Source: Pyrobaculum sp.
GTDB lineage: Archaea > Thermoproteota > Thermoprotei > Thermoproteales > Thermoproteaceae
Length of the DNA: 23,167 nucleotides
NCBI GenBank assembly: GCA_022759345.1
Contig: JAEMPK010000150.1
Location: forward strand, 1-23,167
Reading direction: 5' to 3'
Shown: positions 7,241 to 15,667 of the stretch, piece after piece
Numbering within the stretch: position 1 is the first letter of the stretch
Layout: each line of letters begins with the position of its first letter
Translations under genes and position numbers: made by a program
The notes under the pieces: model-generated
The model's database searches: none
The model's input: the letters and a program-made list of their open reading frames with translations, nothing else
Told to the model about the DNA's origin: nothing

Positions 7241-9481
7241 ATGAAGGCTTATAGGATTTACGTCGTTGGAATTGTTCAGGGTGTTGGCTTTAGGCCGTTT
7301 GTAAAGATGCTTGCCGATAGAGTTGGCGTGAGGGGTTATGTGAAGAACCTAGGTGGCGGCGAGGTGGAGATATTTGTCGAGGGCGAAGGCGCCGACGCCT
7401 TTGTCGAGGCGTTGAGGCGGGAGAGACCTAGGGCCATAGTCATCGAAGAGCTTCTGGTGGAGGAGGCTCAGCCGAGGGGGTACAAGACATTCGAAATCTT
7501 AAAAAGCGAGGAGAGGTCCTCCGCGCCCTCCAACATACCGCCTGATCTCGCCATATGCGACGACTGTCTGGCTGAGGTCCTCCACGGCGACGAGAGGAGG
7601 AGGCTCTACCCATTCAACAGTTGTAGCTTCTGCGGCCCCCGCTTTGCGGTACTCCGCAAACTGCCGTATGACAGAGGAAACACAAGCTGGTCTAAATACC
7701 CCATGTGTGACAAGTGCAGAGAGGAGTACTCCAACCCACACATCGGCGGTATCAGGAGATTTTTCTACCAGGGCATATCCTGTAGACATGACGGGCCTAA
7801 GATAAGGTTGTTAAGTATAGACGGCAAAGAGATTGTAGTTAAAGACCCGATAGCAGAGGCGGCGCGGTTGATAGATATGGGTCATATAGTGGCGGTGAAG
7901 GGGGTGGGGGGCTACCACATCTTTGCAGATGCGCAGAGAGACGACGTAGTGGCTGAGTTGAGACGTAGGAAAAAGAGGCCGAGCCAGCCCTTTGCGGTCA
8001 TGGCCCTTGACTTAGACGTGGCTAAGGCCTTGGTGGAGGTCGACGAAAAAGCGGCAGAGCTTTTGACCTCGCCCCAGAGACCCATCGTTCTTCTGCCAAA
8101 GAGAGAAGACAGCCCGGTCTCTCCCCTGGTCTCTCCAGGCCTAGACAAAGAAGGCGTCTTCCTCCCCTACACAGCTCTTCAATACCTCCTCTTGTCGCAC
8201 ACTAGAGGCAAATTCGCCATAGCCACAAGCGGCAACGTACATGGAGAGCCCATGTGCACAGAGCTGAGTTGCGTCCTCTCAAAGCTGGGGAAGGTGGTGG
8301 ACTATGTCCTCGACCACGACCTAGAGATAGCCCATAGAGTCGACGACAGTGTGGTCAGATTCACGAGGGGGGCCCCGGTCTTTCTCAGAAGATCCAGAGG
8401 CTACGCCCCTGCCTGGATAAGAATTCCCAAAAGGCTGAGAAAGCCTGTCGTGGCTTTCGGCGCAGATCTACAGACGGCGGGGGGCGTGGCCTTTGAGGAC
8501 AAGGCCGTCTTGACGCAATACATAGGCGACTTAGACAGCTTCGACGCCTTACAGGATCTAGATAGAGAACTACGGTGGTTTATAGAAGCCTATAAACTCA
8601 AAGACTTCGTACTCATCTGCGACTTAAACCCAGCCTACAACAGTACGAAACTGTGCCGAAGCTGGAAAGAGGAGCTCGGCGCAGAGATATATACGGTACA
8701 GCACCACTATGCCCACGCCTTGTCGGCTGCGGCAGACGCGGGAATCAACGAGCCCTTCGTGGCCATCGCTATAGACGGCGTGGGCTACGGGACCGACGGG
8801 ATGGTCTGGGGCGGGGAGGTCTTGTTCGTGGAGGGGGCCCGCTTCGTCAGGGAGAGACATCTCACCTACGTCCCCATGCCAGGAGGCGACTTGGCTACGC
8901 TGAGGCCCGGCAGAATGGCGGCCGCATATTTCCATGTAGCCCTCGGAAAGATCCCCGACAGCCTTGCTGAGAAGTTGCCCGGCGGCGTTGCCGAACTCGC
9001 CATCGTGGAGAGGGAGTTGAAAAATCCCAAGATATACACCTCAAGCGCTGGGAGGTTCCTCGACGCCATGGCCGTGGCGTTGGGCATCGCGCAGGAAAGG
9101 ACGTACGAGGGGGAGCCCGCCATAAAGCTAGAAGCCGCCGCGAGGGGCGGGAGACTCCTCCCCTTAGAGGCTGAGGATCAAGTGGAGCTCTTCGCCGAGA
9201 TAGTGGAGAGGATAGGGTCCGTCCCGGTGAGGGATTTGGCCTACACAGCCCAGTACAAGCTTGGTTCGATCCTCGGCAGATGGGCCTGCGAAGTTGCCGA
9301 GAAAAGGGGGACAAAGGTCGTGGCGGTGTCTGGCGGAGCCGCGGTCAACGACATAATCGTCTCCGCTGCGGCTGAAGAGGTTGAAGGTTGCGGCCTCGTC
9401 TTAAAGCAACAAAGAAGGGCGCCGCCGGGGGACGGCGGGATAGCCCTCGGACAGATCTACTACGCCGCGTGGATGGAGTGA
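7241..9481 (+). CDS. hypF: Hydrogenase maturation carbamoyltransferase HypF
   Basis: Cytosolic enzyme that uses carbamoyl phosphate and ATP to carbamoylate HypE, giving the cyanide ligands of the NiFe centre. The domain order in the 746-residue product is the family's. An acylphosphatase domain spans 1-90 (GIVQGVGFRPF at 10-20). Zinc fingers cover 106-187, a YrdC-like domain lies near 200-390, and a Kae1-like domain extends from about 400 to the end (HHYAHALSAAADAG, AIDGVGYGTDGMVWGG, SGGAAVND). The oddity is in the second zinc finger. The first has all four cysteines (C106, C109, C128, C131), whereas the second has C156, C159 and C181 but Asp (184) where the last Cys of the CxxCGP motif belongs. 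The usual RRFHAQ is RRFFYQ. It lies convergent to hypC with a 3-nt gap. Confidence 0.95.
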   Translation: MKAYRIYVVGIVQGVGFRPFVKMLADRVGVRGYVKNLGGGEVEIFVEGEGADAFVEALRRERPRAIVIEELLVEEAQPRGYKTFEILKSEERSSAPSNIPPDLAICDDCLAEVLHGDERRRLYPFNSCSFCGPRFAVLRKLPYDRGNTSWSKYPMCDKCREEYSNPHIGGIRRFFYQGISCRHDGPKIRLLSIDGKEIVVKDPIAEAARLIDMGHIVAVKGVGGYHIFADAQRDDVVAELRRRKKRPSQPFAVMALDLDVAKALVEVDEKAAELLTSPQRPIVLLPKREDSPVSPLVSPGLDKEGVFLPYTALQYLLLSHTRGKFAIATSGNVHGEPMCTELSCVLSKLGKVVDYVLDHDLEIAHRVDDSVVRFTRGAPVFLRRSRGYAPAWIRIPKRLRKPVVAFGADLQTAGGVAFEDKAVLTQYIGDLDSFDALQDLDRELRWFIEAYKLKDFVLICDLNPAYNSTKLCRSWKEELGAEIYTVQHHYAHALSAAADAGINEPFVAIAIDGVGYGTDGMVWGGEVLFVEGARFVRERHLTYVPMPGGDLATLRPGRMAAAYFHVALGKIPDSLAEKLPGGVAELAIVERELKNPKIYTSSAGRFLDAMAVALGIAQERTYEGEPAIKLEAAARGGRLLPLEAEDQVELFAEIVERIGSVPVRDLAYTAQYKLGSILGRWACEVAEKRGTKVVAVSGGAAVNDIIVSAAAEEVEGCGLVLKQQRRAPPGDGGIALGQIYYAAWME

Positions 9482-9484
9482 AGG

Positions 9485-9832
9485 CTATGCCAGCTCTCTA
9501 ACGGCCCGCCTCTTGCCCGCTTTGGTCTCTTCGACTATCTTCAAGACGCGCCACATCTCTTCCTCTATCATCTTGGCGGCGGCCTCAGGATCCTCCCCCG
9601 TCGAAGCGGCGAGCTCCCTCGCCATCTGTTTCCACATCTCCATGCTTTCCCTCAACGTGGAGAGGTCCACCTTGGCTATGATGACCCCGGCGTGGACCAT
9701 CACTAGATCTCCTGGCTGTAGCTCGGACTCTTCGATGCCTAGTATCGCGGGCCTCTCTACGCCGTCGCCTGGATCGACCCAGGCGATGCCGCCCTCGATC
9801 TTAGTGACCACAGAAGGGACGGCCCAGCACAT
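9485..9832 (-). CDS. hypC: Hydrogenase assembly chaperone HypC, with long C-terminal extension
   Basis: HypC carries the Fe(CN)2CO unit with HypD and delivers it to the hydrogenase large-subunit precursor. The start MCWAVPSVV at 9832 places the essential cysteine at residue 2, as in all HypC/HupF proteins, and follows the hypD stop by 2 nt. An OB-fold pattern follows (IAWVDPGDGVERPA, ELQPGDLVMVHAGVIIAKVD). The protein is 115 residues, while HypC is usually 75-100. The extra stretch from about residue 63 is an acidic/basic amphipathic helical tail (EDPEAAAKMIEEEMWRVLKI) that could mediate docking to HypD or the large subunit; that is inference. An upstream open frame to 9931 overlaps hypD and is not used. 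Confidence 0.92.
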   Translation of the reverse strand: MCWAVPSVVTKIEGGIAWVDPGDGVERPAILGIEESELQPGDLVMVHAGVIIAKVDLSTLRESMEMWKQMARELAASTGEDPEAAAKMIEEEMWRVLKIVEETKAGKRRAVRELA

Positions 9833-9834
9833 GG

Positions 9835-11046
9835 CTAAAACACGCCGATCGCCTTCGCAATCTCTTCGGCGAGCCCGCCTCCGCCAAAGCGTGCCCAGAT
9901 GGCGCACGTCCCCTCTACAGACACCATACACGGCCCTATGGGCCTATCGGGGGTGCAAGCCTTCATGAACAGCGGGCAGTCGGTGGGCTTTGCCTTGCCT
10001 AGATTAACCTCTGCGCATCTACAATTGGCGGGGAGGTCGTAGCGCCAAGTCTCGGGGGTTAGGTCGGGTATCCCGAAATAGGCGAAGGCGTCGTATTTTC
10101 TAAACTCCTCCCTAAGGGCCAAGCCGCTCTTGGGGATATAGCCAATGCCTCTCCAAGCGGAGTCCACGGTCTCGAAAACAGTCCTTATGGAGGACTGTGC
10201 TTTTAAATCCCCCTCCCAAGTGACCGCCCTCGTGTACTCTATCACCACCTTATACTCGCCTCTCGCCCTCTGCCTCAATATCTCGGCTATGGCCATCAAC
10301 ACGTCGTTGGGCTCGAAGCCCGCCACTACGACCGGTATCTGGAACTGCTCCGCCACAGGCCGCCAAGCTTTCCCGCCCACTATCGTCGAGACGTGACCCG
10401 GCGCTATGACGCCCGAGATGGGGTAGTCGGTTGGCTTCTCCCTCACCACCTCGAGGGTATAGAACATGGCCGGCGGGGTCAACTTGACGAGGGACATAAG
10501 CTTTAGGTTGTTCGGCACAAGGCCTTTGAGTATCGCCTCGGAATAGCCCGGCGCCACAGTCTCAAAGCCTATGCCCACGAAGAGGGAGTCCTTATTGTGT
10601 CTCCTCGCGTCTATCACTGCGTGGAGGAAGGAATGAACTATGCGCACATCGCCGCCGAGCGCCTTAGCCTCAGCCAGCGACCTAGCCCCCTTGACGGGCC
10701 TAAGCGCTGGGACCTTAAAGACGTCGCCGTAGGTGTAGACCACGACGCCTTCGAGGGCTAGTTTTATGGACTGCTCTATGTAGTACGACGGAGTGACGCA
10801 TACGGGACAGCCGGGCCCAGCGATCAGCTCCACGTTCCGAGCTCCTATCTTCTCGAGGAGACTCCTCAAGCCGAAATGCACTATGGTCCACTCATGCGTC
10901 CCGCAGAAGTCCATGATCTTATAGACGTAATCCCCATCCTTCTCTCTCAACTCCTGCGAGTACTTCTCTATGCTACGGAGAAGCGTCGTGGTAACAACGG
11001 TCTTGCGACGAAACGCCATCTCTATGGCCTCCATCTCTCTCCTCAT
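9835..11046 (-). CDS. hypD: Hydrogenase maturation protein HypD
   Basis: Iron-sulfur protein that, with HypC, assembles the Fe(CN)2CO moiety. The 403-residue form starting at 11046 shows the CGTHE motif (Cys48), GPGCPVC (Cys80, Cys83), GIGFETVAPGYS, FEPNDVL and, near the C-terminus, the cysteines expected for the [4Fe-4S] cluster (ANCRCAEVN, TDCPLFMKAC, GPCMVSVEGTC). The start is uncertain. MRREMEAIEMAFRRK at 11046 matches the usual family beginning and has a weak TATA-like CTTTAGA 23-25 nt upstream. A GAGGAG stretch precedes the ATG at 11034, and a longer start at 11109 lies 23-25 nt below an AT-rich palindrome and would add a segment containing CWNC. It forms a pair with hypC. Confidence 0.94.
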   Translation of the reverse strand: MRREMEAIEMAFRRKTVVTTTLLRSIEKYSQELREKDGDYVYKIMDFCGTHEWTIVHFGLRSLLEKIGARNVELIAGPGCPVCVTPSYYIEQSIKLALEGVVVYTYGDVFKVPALRPVKGARSLAEAKALGGDVRIVHSFLHAVIDARRHNKDSLFVGIGFETVAPGYSEAILKGLVPNNLKLMSLVKLTPPAMFYTLEVVREKPTDYPISGVIAPGHVSTIVGGKAWRPVAEQFQIPVVVAGFEPNDVLMAIAEILRQRARGEYKVVIEYTRAVTWEGDLKAQSSIRTVFETVDSAWRGIGYIPKSGLALREEFRKYDAFAYFGIPDLTPETWRYDLPANCRCAEVNLGKAKPTDCPLFMKACTPDRPIGPCMVSVEGTCAIWARFGGGGLAEEIAKAIGVF

Positions 11047-11128
11047 AACAGGGCAATTCCAACAGTCTAAAGTAGGCGGCGGAAACGCCGACGTAGACAG
11101 ACACGTCATGCCACACCCCTGACTCCCA

Positions 11129-11144
11129 AATAAATACATTTATT
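11129..11144. repeat. AT-rich palindrome upstream of hypD
   Basis: AATAAAT-AC-ATTTATT is a perfect 7-bp inverted repeat with a 2-bp centre. It could be a TATA-type element for an alternative hypD start (ATG 11109) or an operator. The surrounding spacer (11047-11337, about 290 nt) otherwise shows no convincing gene; it also contains a CTTTTCAAAAG element at 11256-11266. Confidence 0.4.
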
Positions 11145-11337
11145 CCACATAGCTGAAAACATGCGATAATCAAAAGACCTGCCATCCATAGTACGTCGTG
11201 AAGCGAAAAGGACAAGGCACCGTCTGTCTTAAGCACCCTTCCAGCGTTACACTTTCTTTTCAAAAGCAGTATTAAACTTGCATATATGTTATATTATCTA
11301 TCGAAATTAGTTAGCCTAACGTCTCTCTAGTTCGACT

Positions 11338-11937
11338 CTATACCGTCTGTGGGCCGCAGATGAAGTAGTTTACCAAGGAGTTCAAAATATCTCCTACTCT
11401 TTTCATGTGAGATACCACATACTGCCAGCCGCCGCCTATCATCAAATAGGTCATATACCGATCACTCCCCATAGGCGTTACCGAGACGAACATGCCCTCG
11501 CCTCCTTGAGGCTCCCCATGTATCAAGACGAGACCTGTCTTTACAAACTCAATGCCAGAGAGAGAGATTTTCTCCCTTCTACAGTCGCTACCTCTAAGGC
11601 CAAAAGATATGTGTAACTCCGCTCTTGGAGGTTCCGGCATAGACAACTCTATCAACGCCCGAGATACGTCGGCCACTCCTCTATTTAGTAAGTTGTAGCT
11701 CTCGCTGAAGACGCCAAGAGCGCCTCTTTGGAGATCTGCAAGAAGATAGACGATGCCATCCTCATAAACCCTCCGTGCAGCATAGCCGCCGGGGAGAGGA
11801 TCTAGGTAGACGACGCCCTCCCTATAACCGACGCGTCCAATCTCATATCCAAGTCCCACAAGTCTCCCCAAGATAGCAGGAAGATCTAGACTAGAGCCGT
11901 AGATCAGCCAATAGACGTAAGAAATGCCGTATATCAT
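11338..11937 (-). CDS. Protein of unknown function in hydrogenase operon (199 aa)
   Basis: I do not recognise this 199-residue protein. It is predicted soluble, rich in beta strands and short loops (GYEIGRVGYREGVVYLDPLP, LVLIHGEPQGGEGMFVSV), without clear signal peptide or membrane helix, and has two separated cysteines (near 117 and the CGPQTV end) but no metal-binding cluster motif. The ATG at 11937 overlaps the stop of the preceding 85-residue gene in an ATGA arrangement, so it is translated from the same mRNA as the hydrogenase maturation protease. Position after large subunit and protease suggests an assembly or quality-control role, as with accessory genes of other uptake hydrogenases; this is inference from context only. 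Confidence 0.75.
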   Translation of the reverse strand: MIYGISYVYWLIYGSSLDLPAILGRLVGLGYEIGRVGYREGVVYLDPLPGGYAARRVYEDGIVYLLADLQRGALGVFSESYNLLNRGVADVSRALIELSMPEPPRAELHISFGLRGSDCRREKISLSGIEFVKTGLVLIHGEPQGGEGMFVSVTPMGSDRYMTYLMIGGGWQYVVSHMKRVGDILNSLVNYFICGPQTV

Positions 11938-12191
11938 GAGAAATGTCTCTTTATCCTTTCTTTAAGCCCCTCAAGATCTACGTTAGGAAGCTCCCTAGCT
12001 CTTCCAAGGTCTATTAAGCGATTGTAGAGAATCGAGCCCAAGGTCTTTCTGAATTCGTCTTCGATAGGCTTAGCCACAGGCTCCACCAGAGAGTTTCTTA
12101 ACTCTTCGGCAGGTCTTAAGAGCTGATCTATAGCTGACCTCACCTCTCTTAGAGCTTTCAAAAGCTCTGTTAAATCACGTACGGAGGACAC
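11934..12191 (-). CDS. Small helical protein of unknown function in hydrogenase operon (85 aa)
   Basis: Not recognised. The 85 residues are almost wholly predicted alpha-helix with heptad-like Leu spacing (LTELLKALREVRSAIDQLL, then FRKTLGSILYNRLIDLG), resembling a small coiled-coil adaptor. It has no cysteines and no membrane segment. It starts with GTG at 12191, overlapping the end of the protease gene by 17 nt, and ends in an ATGA overlap with the 199-residue gene. These tight overlaps on both sides support a real gene despite its size. Confidence 0.68.
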   Translation of the reverse strand: MSSVRDLTELLKALREVRSAIDQLLRPAEELRNSLVEPVAKPIEDEFRKTLGSILYNRLIDLGRARELPNVDLEGLKERIKRHFS

Positions 12192-12687
12192 GTCTATAGC
12201 ATTCTTCTATTCCTTTTTTAACATCACCCTCCACCACCAGCTCATACCCAAACTCGGCTAGCTTCTTCCTTAGCTCTGCGACAACCAGAGGGGCCGCCTC
12301 TACGACCTCACGCGACGCCGGGGCCAGAGGCTCAAGACTTTTGGGACCTACAGCTATTAGATAGGCTCTAGGGTTTTTACCCATAGCCCTCAGATAACCC
12401 ACCAAGAGAGAAGGCGGCATTCTGTGCGCATCTACCAGCCTCGTCTCGGGTACCGTAAGAGATCCTTCTATCCTCTCTACCGCTACGGCGCCTGGCGGCA
12501 ACTTCACATCAATGTCGAGAAACACCAAGACGTCGTAATCAACCAGATTGCCGAGTATCCCTATTCCGTGGGCGTTGCCATCAAAGACGAAGGGGTTGAA
12601 AAGAGAAAGATATTGAGCGAGACAGGACCCAAAACCGTCGTCGCCGTATATGGGGTTGCCCAGCCCTACAACGAGCAAGCGTTCCAT
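12175..12687 (-). CDS. [NiFe]-hydrogenase maturation protease (peptidase M52)
   Basis: Endopeptidase that removes the C-terminal extension of the hydrogenase large subunit after nickel insertion. The 170-residue product has the family opening VVGLGNPIYGDDGFG (residues 6-20). The residues expected to bind the active-site nickel are present: Asp16/17, Asp58 in LVFLDID and His88 in VDAHRMP. The late block YLIAVGPKSLEP is also typical. Its start overlaps the 3' end of the large-subunit gene by 22 nt, matching its likely substrate, whose motif DPCLACAVH is followed by a 24-residue tail. It belongs to the HyaD/HupD/HycI family; I give no specific symbol because the subtype cannot be decided by eye. 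Confidence 0.9.
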   Translation of the reverse strand: MERLLVVGLGNPIYGDDGFGSCLAQYLSLFNPFVFDGNAHGIGILGNLVDYDVLVFLDIDVKLPPGAVAVERIEGSLTVPETRLVDAHRMPPSLLVGYLRAMGKNPRAYLIAVGPKSLEPLAPASREVVEAAPLVVAELRKKLAEFGYELVVEGDVKKGIEECYRRVLRT

Positions 12688-14585
12688 ATAACTTTTTCAA
12701 TGACGTTGTAGACGCGTCCGCCTTCTCCCTTAGCCTCGAAGTGTACGGCGCAGGCCAGACATGGGTCGAAGCTACGGATCGCTCTAACGAAATCGAGTCC
12801 TGTCCACTGATCCGGCGGAACTTCTTCAGTGACCTTACTGTTGATGACCGACATCTCGAAGGGCCCTCTGCATTGGCCCTTCCACGGGTCGGTGCATCTT
12901 GAGTTTCGTGGACTGACGTTCGGCGTAGTGGGAGCCTCGTACTGGTAGTTGGCAATCCTCCCGTTCTGCTGAACCAACCAGTGCATACAATTGCCTCTCG
13001 GCACCTGCCACCATCCAAACGAATAACTAAACGAAGGCCACTTTCCGAAAGACCACGGCCTTGAGGTCTGGACTTTCCCGGCGTTTACGAGGCGCAAGCC
13101 GTAGAGCAAGTTGGCCCAGGCCAGCGAGACCACTAACGCAAGGTGGACGGCTCTTGCCAAAAGTCTTTCCATGGTGGTGGAGTACTTTGGCAAGTTCCAA
13201 GTTATCGTCAACTCGCCGTAGGTCCCCTCGGGTAAGTCGGGATTAACCGTACCCCCTGGCAGATGAACCTTCAGCTGGCTCCCATTGCTTTCCCAAGCCT
13301 TATGCCCATCCACCTCGACTTTTGTTGCATGAAGCGTGTCAAGCCATAGTTGCGAAATCGGCCCGGTCTCTATGGGCGCAATTCTGCTGTCTTTAAGCAT
13401 AAGCCTAGGCTCTGCGGCCCAGGTATACTTCTCGGCAAAGTTAATCGCGCCTGGCTTCGGGATTGTAGTTCTATTCCACATGTGGTACTTAAGAAGATCT
13501 TCATTGCCGTATGCCAACGGTCTTCCCAAGGGGTCTTCTTTGAGCCAACCATAAGGAGGAGCCACGTTGGCCTTTACCCAATCTTCGTAGAAGGACGAAT
13601 CTGCGAACTCTAGATAGCCTAGCTGAATCTCGGTGGGGTTTTTGCTATATATTTCATGGCCAATGGCGAGACCCGGCTTTTCCCATCTGGCGTTGTAGGC
13701 CTTGTCCAACAGAGCGTAGAGCTGTTTCCAATCGCCTCCCGCCTCATCAGCCACGTTGCTGTACATTTCGGGATCATCGGACCAGCCGCCGGCGAGCATC
13801 ACAGGCGGGTCGTGGGTCTTACCCTGCGTCAACGCGTAGCTCTGTCCATCGGGGGTGGAGACATGGTCTCTAAAGAACTCATAGAGATCCTGCCAGATGG
13901 CCCAGACGAATTTCACCCACGCGGTAAGTAGGGAGAGACGGGTGTAGTATTCCTGAAGAAGCGAAGCGAGCGAGGTTATGTCAGTGGATATACCACCTGG
14001 TATCAACGTAGAGGGGTGAGAGTGGCGTCCGTAGATCAACACGCCAGCCTCCCTCGCTATGCGTTGGTGCTTCACCGTCAACTGCCATATCCTCCCCTGT
14101 ATGGGGTTAAGATCCCTCATTATGTCGGCGATAGTGCGGTAGCCGTGTATGCTGGAGTAGTTGGCAGGGGTCTGTTTAGCTGTCTCCCACACGGAGGGCG
14201 TCAGCTTGCTCACGATAACCTCGCTATAGTCGGGCCCCTCAAGCATATTGAGAATTATGGAGTGGTCGTATGTGTAGTCTGTCATGGCGTAGGCCATGTT
14301 CCTCAAGACGCTGCCCATGGGGAGAGGCGTCATGCCGGCCGCGGCGTCGCAGGCACGCGTGGAGGCGTTGGCGTGGGCGGCGCCGCAGACTCCGCAGGTT
14401 CTGGAGGTTATGTGTATGGCGTCCTCCGGCGGCCTCCCCCTTAGGAAGACCTCGAAGCCGCGGAACATCATAACTGTCGTATGGGCATTGGAGACGGCCC
14501 TAGTCGCGCTGTCTACTTCGGCGTAAAGCGCAAGGTGTCCCTCTACACGGGTAATTGGGTCAATCCAGAGCTTTATCGTAGACAT
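12666..14585 (-). CDS. hynL: [NiFe]-hydrogenase large (catalytic) subunit
   Basis: The catalytic subunit that binds the NiFe(CN)2CO centre and activates H2; 639 residues. N-terminal WIDPITRVEGH (8-17) and the L1 motif SRTCGVCGAAH give the first Ni/Fe cysteines (Cys64, Cys67). The C-terminal L2 motif FDPCLACAVH gives Cys609 and Cys612, with processing expected after His615 to release 24 residues. The sequence looks like the crenarchaeal membrane-bound uptake type (group 1g by context). No signal peptide is present, so it would be exported with the Tat-targeted small subunit. It has its own TATA-like box 25 nt before the ATG, so the catalytic subunit can be transcribed apart from the small subunit and cytochrome. 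The symbol follows the naming of crenarchaeal homologues. Confidence 0.95.
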   Translation of the reverse strand: MSTIKLWIDPITRVEGHLALYAEVDSATRAVSNAHTTVMMFRGFEVFLRGRPPEDAIHITSRTCGVCGAAHANASTRACDAAAGMTPLPMGSVLRNMAYAMTDYTYDHSIILNMLEGPDYSEVIVSKLTPSVWETAKQTPANYSSIHGYRTIADIMRDLNPIQGRIWQLTVKHQRIAREAGVLIYGRHSHPSTLIPGGISTDITSLASLLQEYYTRLSLLTAWVKFVWAIWQDLYEFFRDHVSTPDGQSYALTQGKTHDPPVMLAGGWSDDPEMYSNVADEAGGDWKQLYALLDKAYNARWEKPGLAIGHEIYSKNPTEIQLGYLEFADSSFYEDWVKANVAPPYGWLKEDPLGRPLAYGNEDLLKYHMWNRTTIPKPGAINFAEKYTWAAEPRLMLKDSRIAPIETGPISQLWLDTLHATKVEVDGHKAWESNGSQLKVHLPGGTVNPDLPEGTYGELTITWNLPKYSTTMERLLARAVHLALVVSLAWANLLYGLRLVNAGKVQTSRPWSFGKWPSFSYSFGWWQVPRGNCMHWLVQQNGRIANYQYEAPTTPNVSPRNSRCTDPWKGQCRGPFEMSVINSKVTEEVPPDQWTGLDFVRAIRSFDPCLACAVHFEAKGEGGRVYNVIEKVIWNACSL

Positions 14586-14606
14586 ATGGATTTCACTTTC
14601 GGCTTG

Positions 14607-14616
14607 TTAAAAAACT
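14607..14616 (-). promoter_or_regulatory. TATA-like box of hydrogenase large subunit
   Basis: The minus strand reads GTTTTTTAAC, centred about 26 nt upstream of the ATG at 14585, in the 53-nt gap after the cytochrome gene. It suggests an internal leaderless promoter. Confidence 0.55.
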
Positions 14617-14638
14617 TGTTTCCAAGCCTGTGAAAAAG

Positions 14639-15667
14639 TTATTGAGTTTGGGGGGTTTGTATATTCCAGAGCGGATGTTCTTCCCTCGCTATGCCTGACG
14701 GGATCTTTCCATCGTGGAACATCCGGTTGTAGGGGAATATGTGCGGCATGAAGTGTGTGTACGTTAGATGCACCATCAACAGGAAGGAGACCGCCAACAC
14801 CGCCTCCTTCGTGTGGAATAAGAAGGCCAGCCCGTCGAAGGCCGAGGGCCCGTATATCGCCATCAACACGCCCGGTATGCCCAGTATGACTATACCCCAG
14901 TAGACGCCCCAGTATTCGAAGAGCTGCTCCGCGTCGTATTTGTGGACCCATTGGGGCACCTTCCAGCTGGGCTTAACCAGCCATATGGATCTGTGGATGA
15001 CGTACTTCAGGAAGTCCCAAGTCCAGAGCCTCAGAAGGGGCCACCTCTCCATCACGGGCCTCCTCTTGATTATATCTATCAAGACGCGGGTTCCGTAGTA
15101 GGCGAAGTGGGCTATGACGAGGACGCCCATGGCTATGCCGCTCCATATATGGATTATTATCATCCACTGGACGGGGCCTGTCTGGGCCGGCCAGAGGAAG
15201 TAGGGCGGCGAAGCCGCTGCGTTGTACACGCCTGGTATATACCATTGTTGCCACTGGGGATTGTTCACGAACATGGTTACGAAGCCCGTAAACGCGGTCA
15301 ACACAAACGTCACGAACATGACTATGTGTTGCACCCTCTGCATGACGGACCACCTCTGCACCTTCGGCGTGTTCATGAGCTGCCTATAGCGTTCATAGTT
15401 GGCGGCGTAGACGGCGAAGTGGCCCAGCACCCAGTAGGAGCCGTATATCACGATAATCGTTATGAGCAGATCGAAGGCGAGGCTCCAAAACAAGAACTCG
15501 AACTGCAAGTCGAAGATCCTGATTCCGTAGCTGGCCACGTAGGACCAGAACTGCGGCCAGACCTCGAGGAGAGAGGGAAGGACTAGGAAATATTCGATGA
15601 CCCAAGTCAGGCCTACCGTTATCGCCGTGGCGATAAGGCTACCTATTACTCTGCCGCTCCACTTCAT
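14639..15667 (-). CDS. Hydrogenase membrane cytochrome b subunit
   Basis: Integral membrane electron acceptor of the hydrogenase, passing electrons from the small subunit's iron-sulfur chain to the quinone pool or to another membrane reductase. The 342 residues contain about six hydrophobic segments (near 7-30, 60-85, 112-134, 168-192, 255-275, 280-303). Candidate heme ligands are His114 (VQHIVMF), His173, His187, His285, His300 and His305. It resembles the Isp1/formate-dehydrogenase-gamma cytochrome b type. The ATG overlaps the small-subunit stop by 4 nt, so the two are translationally coupled. The order small subunit, cytochrome, large subunit differs from the small-large-cytochrome order of most bacterial uptake hydrogenases. 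No symbol is given because naming differs among crenarchaea. Confidence 0.9.
   Translation of the reverse strand: MKWSGRVIGSLIATAITVGLTWVIEYFLVLPSLLEVWPQFWSYVASYGIRIFDLQFEFLFWSLAFDLLITIIVIYGSYWVLGHFAVYAANYERYRQLMNTPKVQRWSVMQRVQHIVMFVTFVLTAFTGFVTMFVNNPQWQQWYIPGVYNAAASPPYFLWPAQTGPVQWMIIIHIWSGIAMGVLVIAHFAYYGTRVLIDIIKRRPVMERWPLLRLWTWDFLKYVIHRSIWLVKPSWKVPQWVHKYDAEQLFEYWGVYWGIVILGIPGVLMAIYGPSAFDGLAFLFHTKEAVLAVSFLLMVHLTYTHFMPHIFPYNRMFHDGKIPSGIAREEHPLWNIQTPQTQ

Noticed and set aside
7108..7254. 48-codon plus-strand open frame before hypF
   Set aside because: It contains the hypF TATA-like box and overlaps the hypF start; the sequence has no protein-like features.
9832..9931. Longer HypC beginning at 9931
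   Set aside because: It would overlap hypD and remove the essential cysteine from position 2.
10973..11263. 96-codon minus-strand open frame with a hydrophobic stretch upstream of hypD
   Set aside because: It overlaps the hypD start in another frame, has no start signal and no family resemblance; likely chance.
12666..12737. 24-residue C-terminal extension of the hydrogenase large subunit as unusual
   Set aside because: It lies within the known range for processed [NiFe] large subunits, so it is ordinary.
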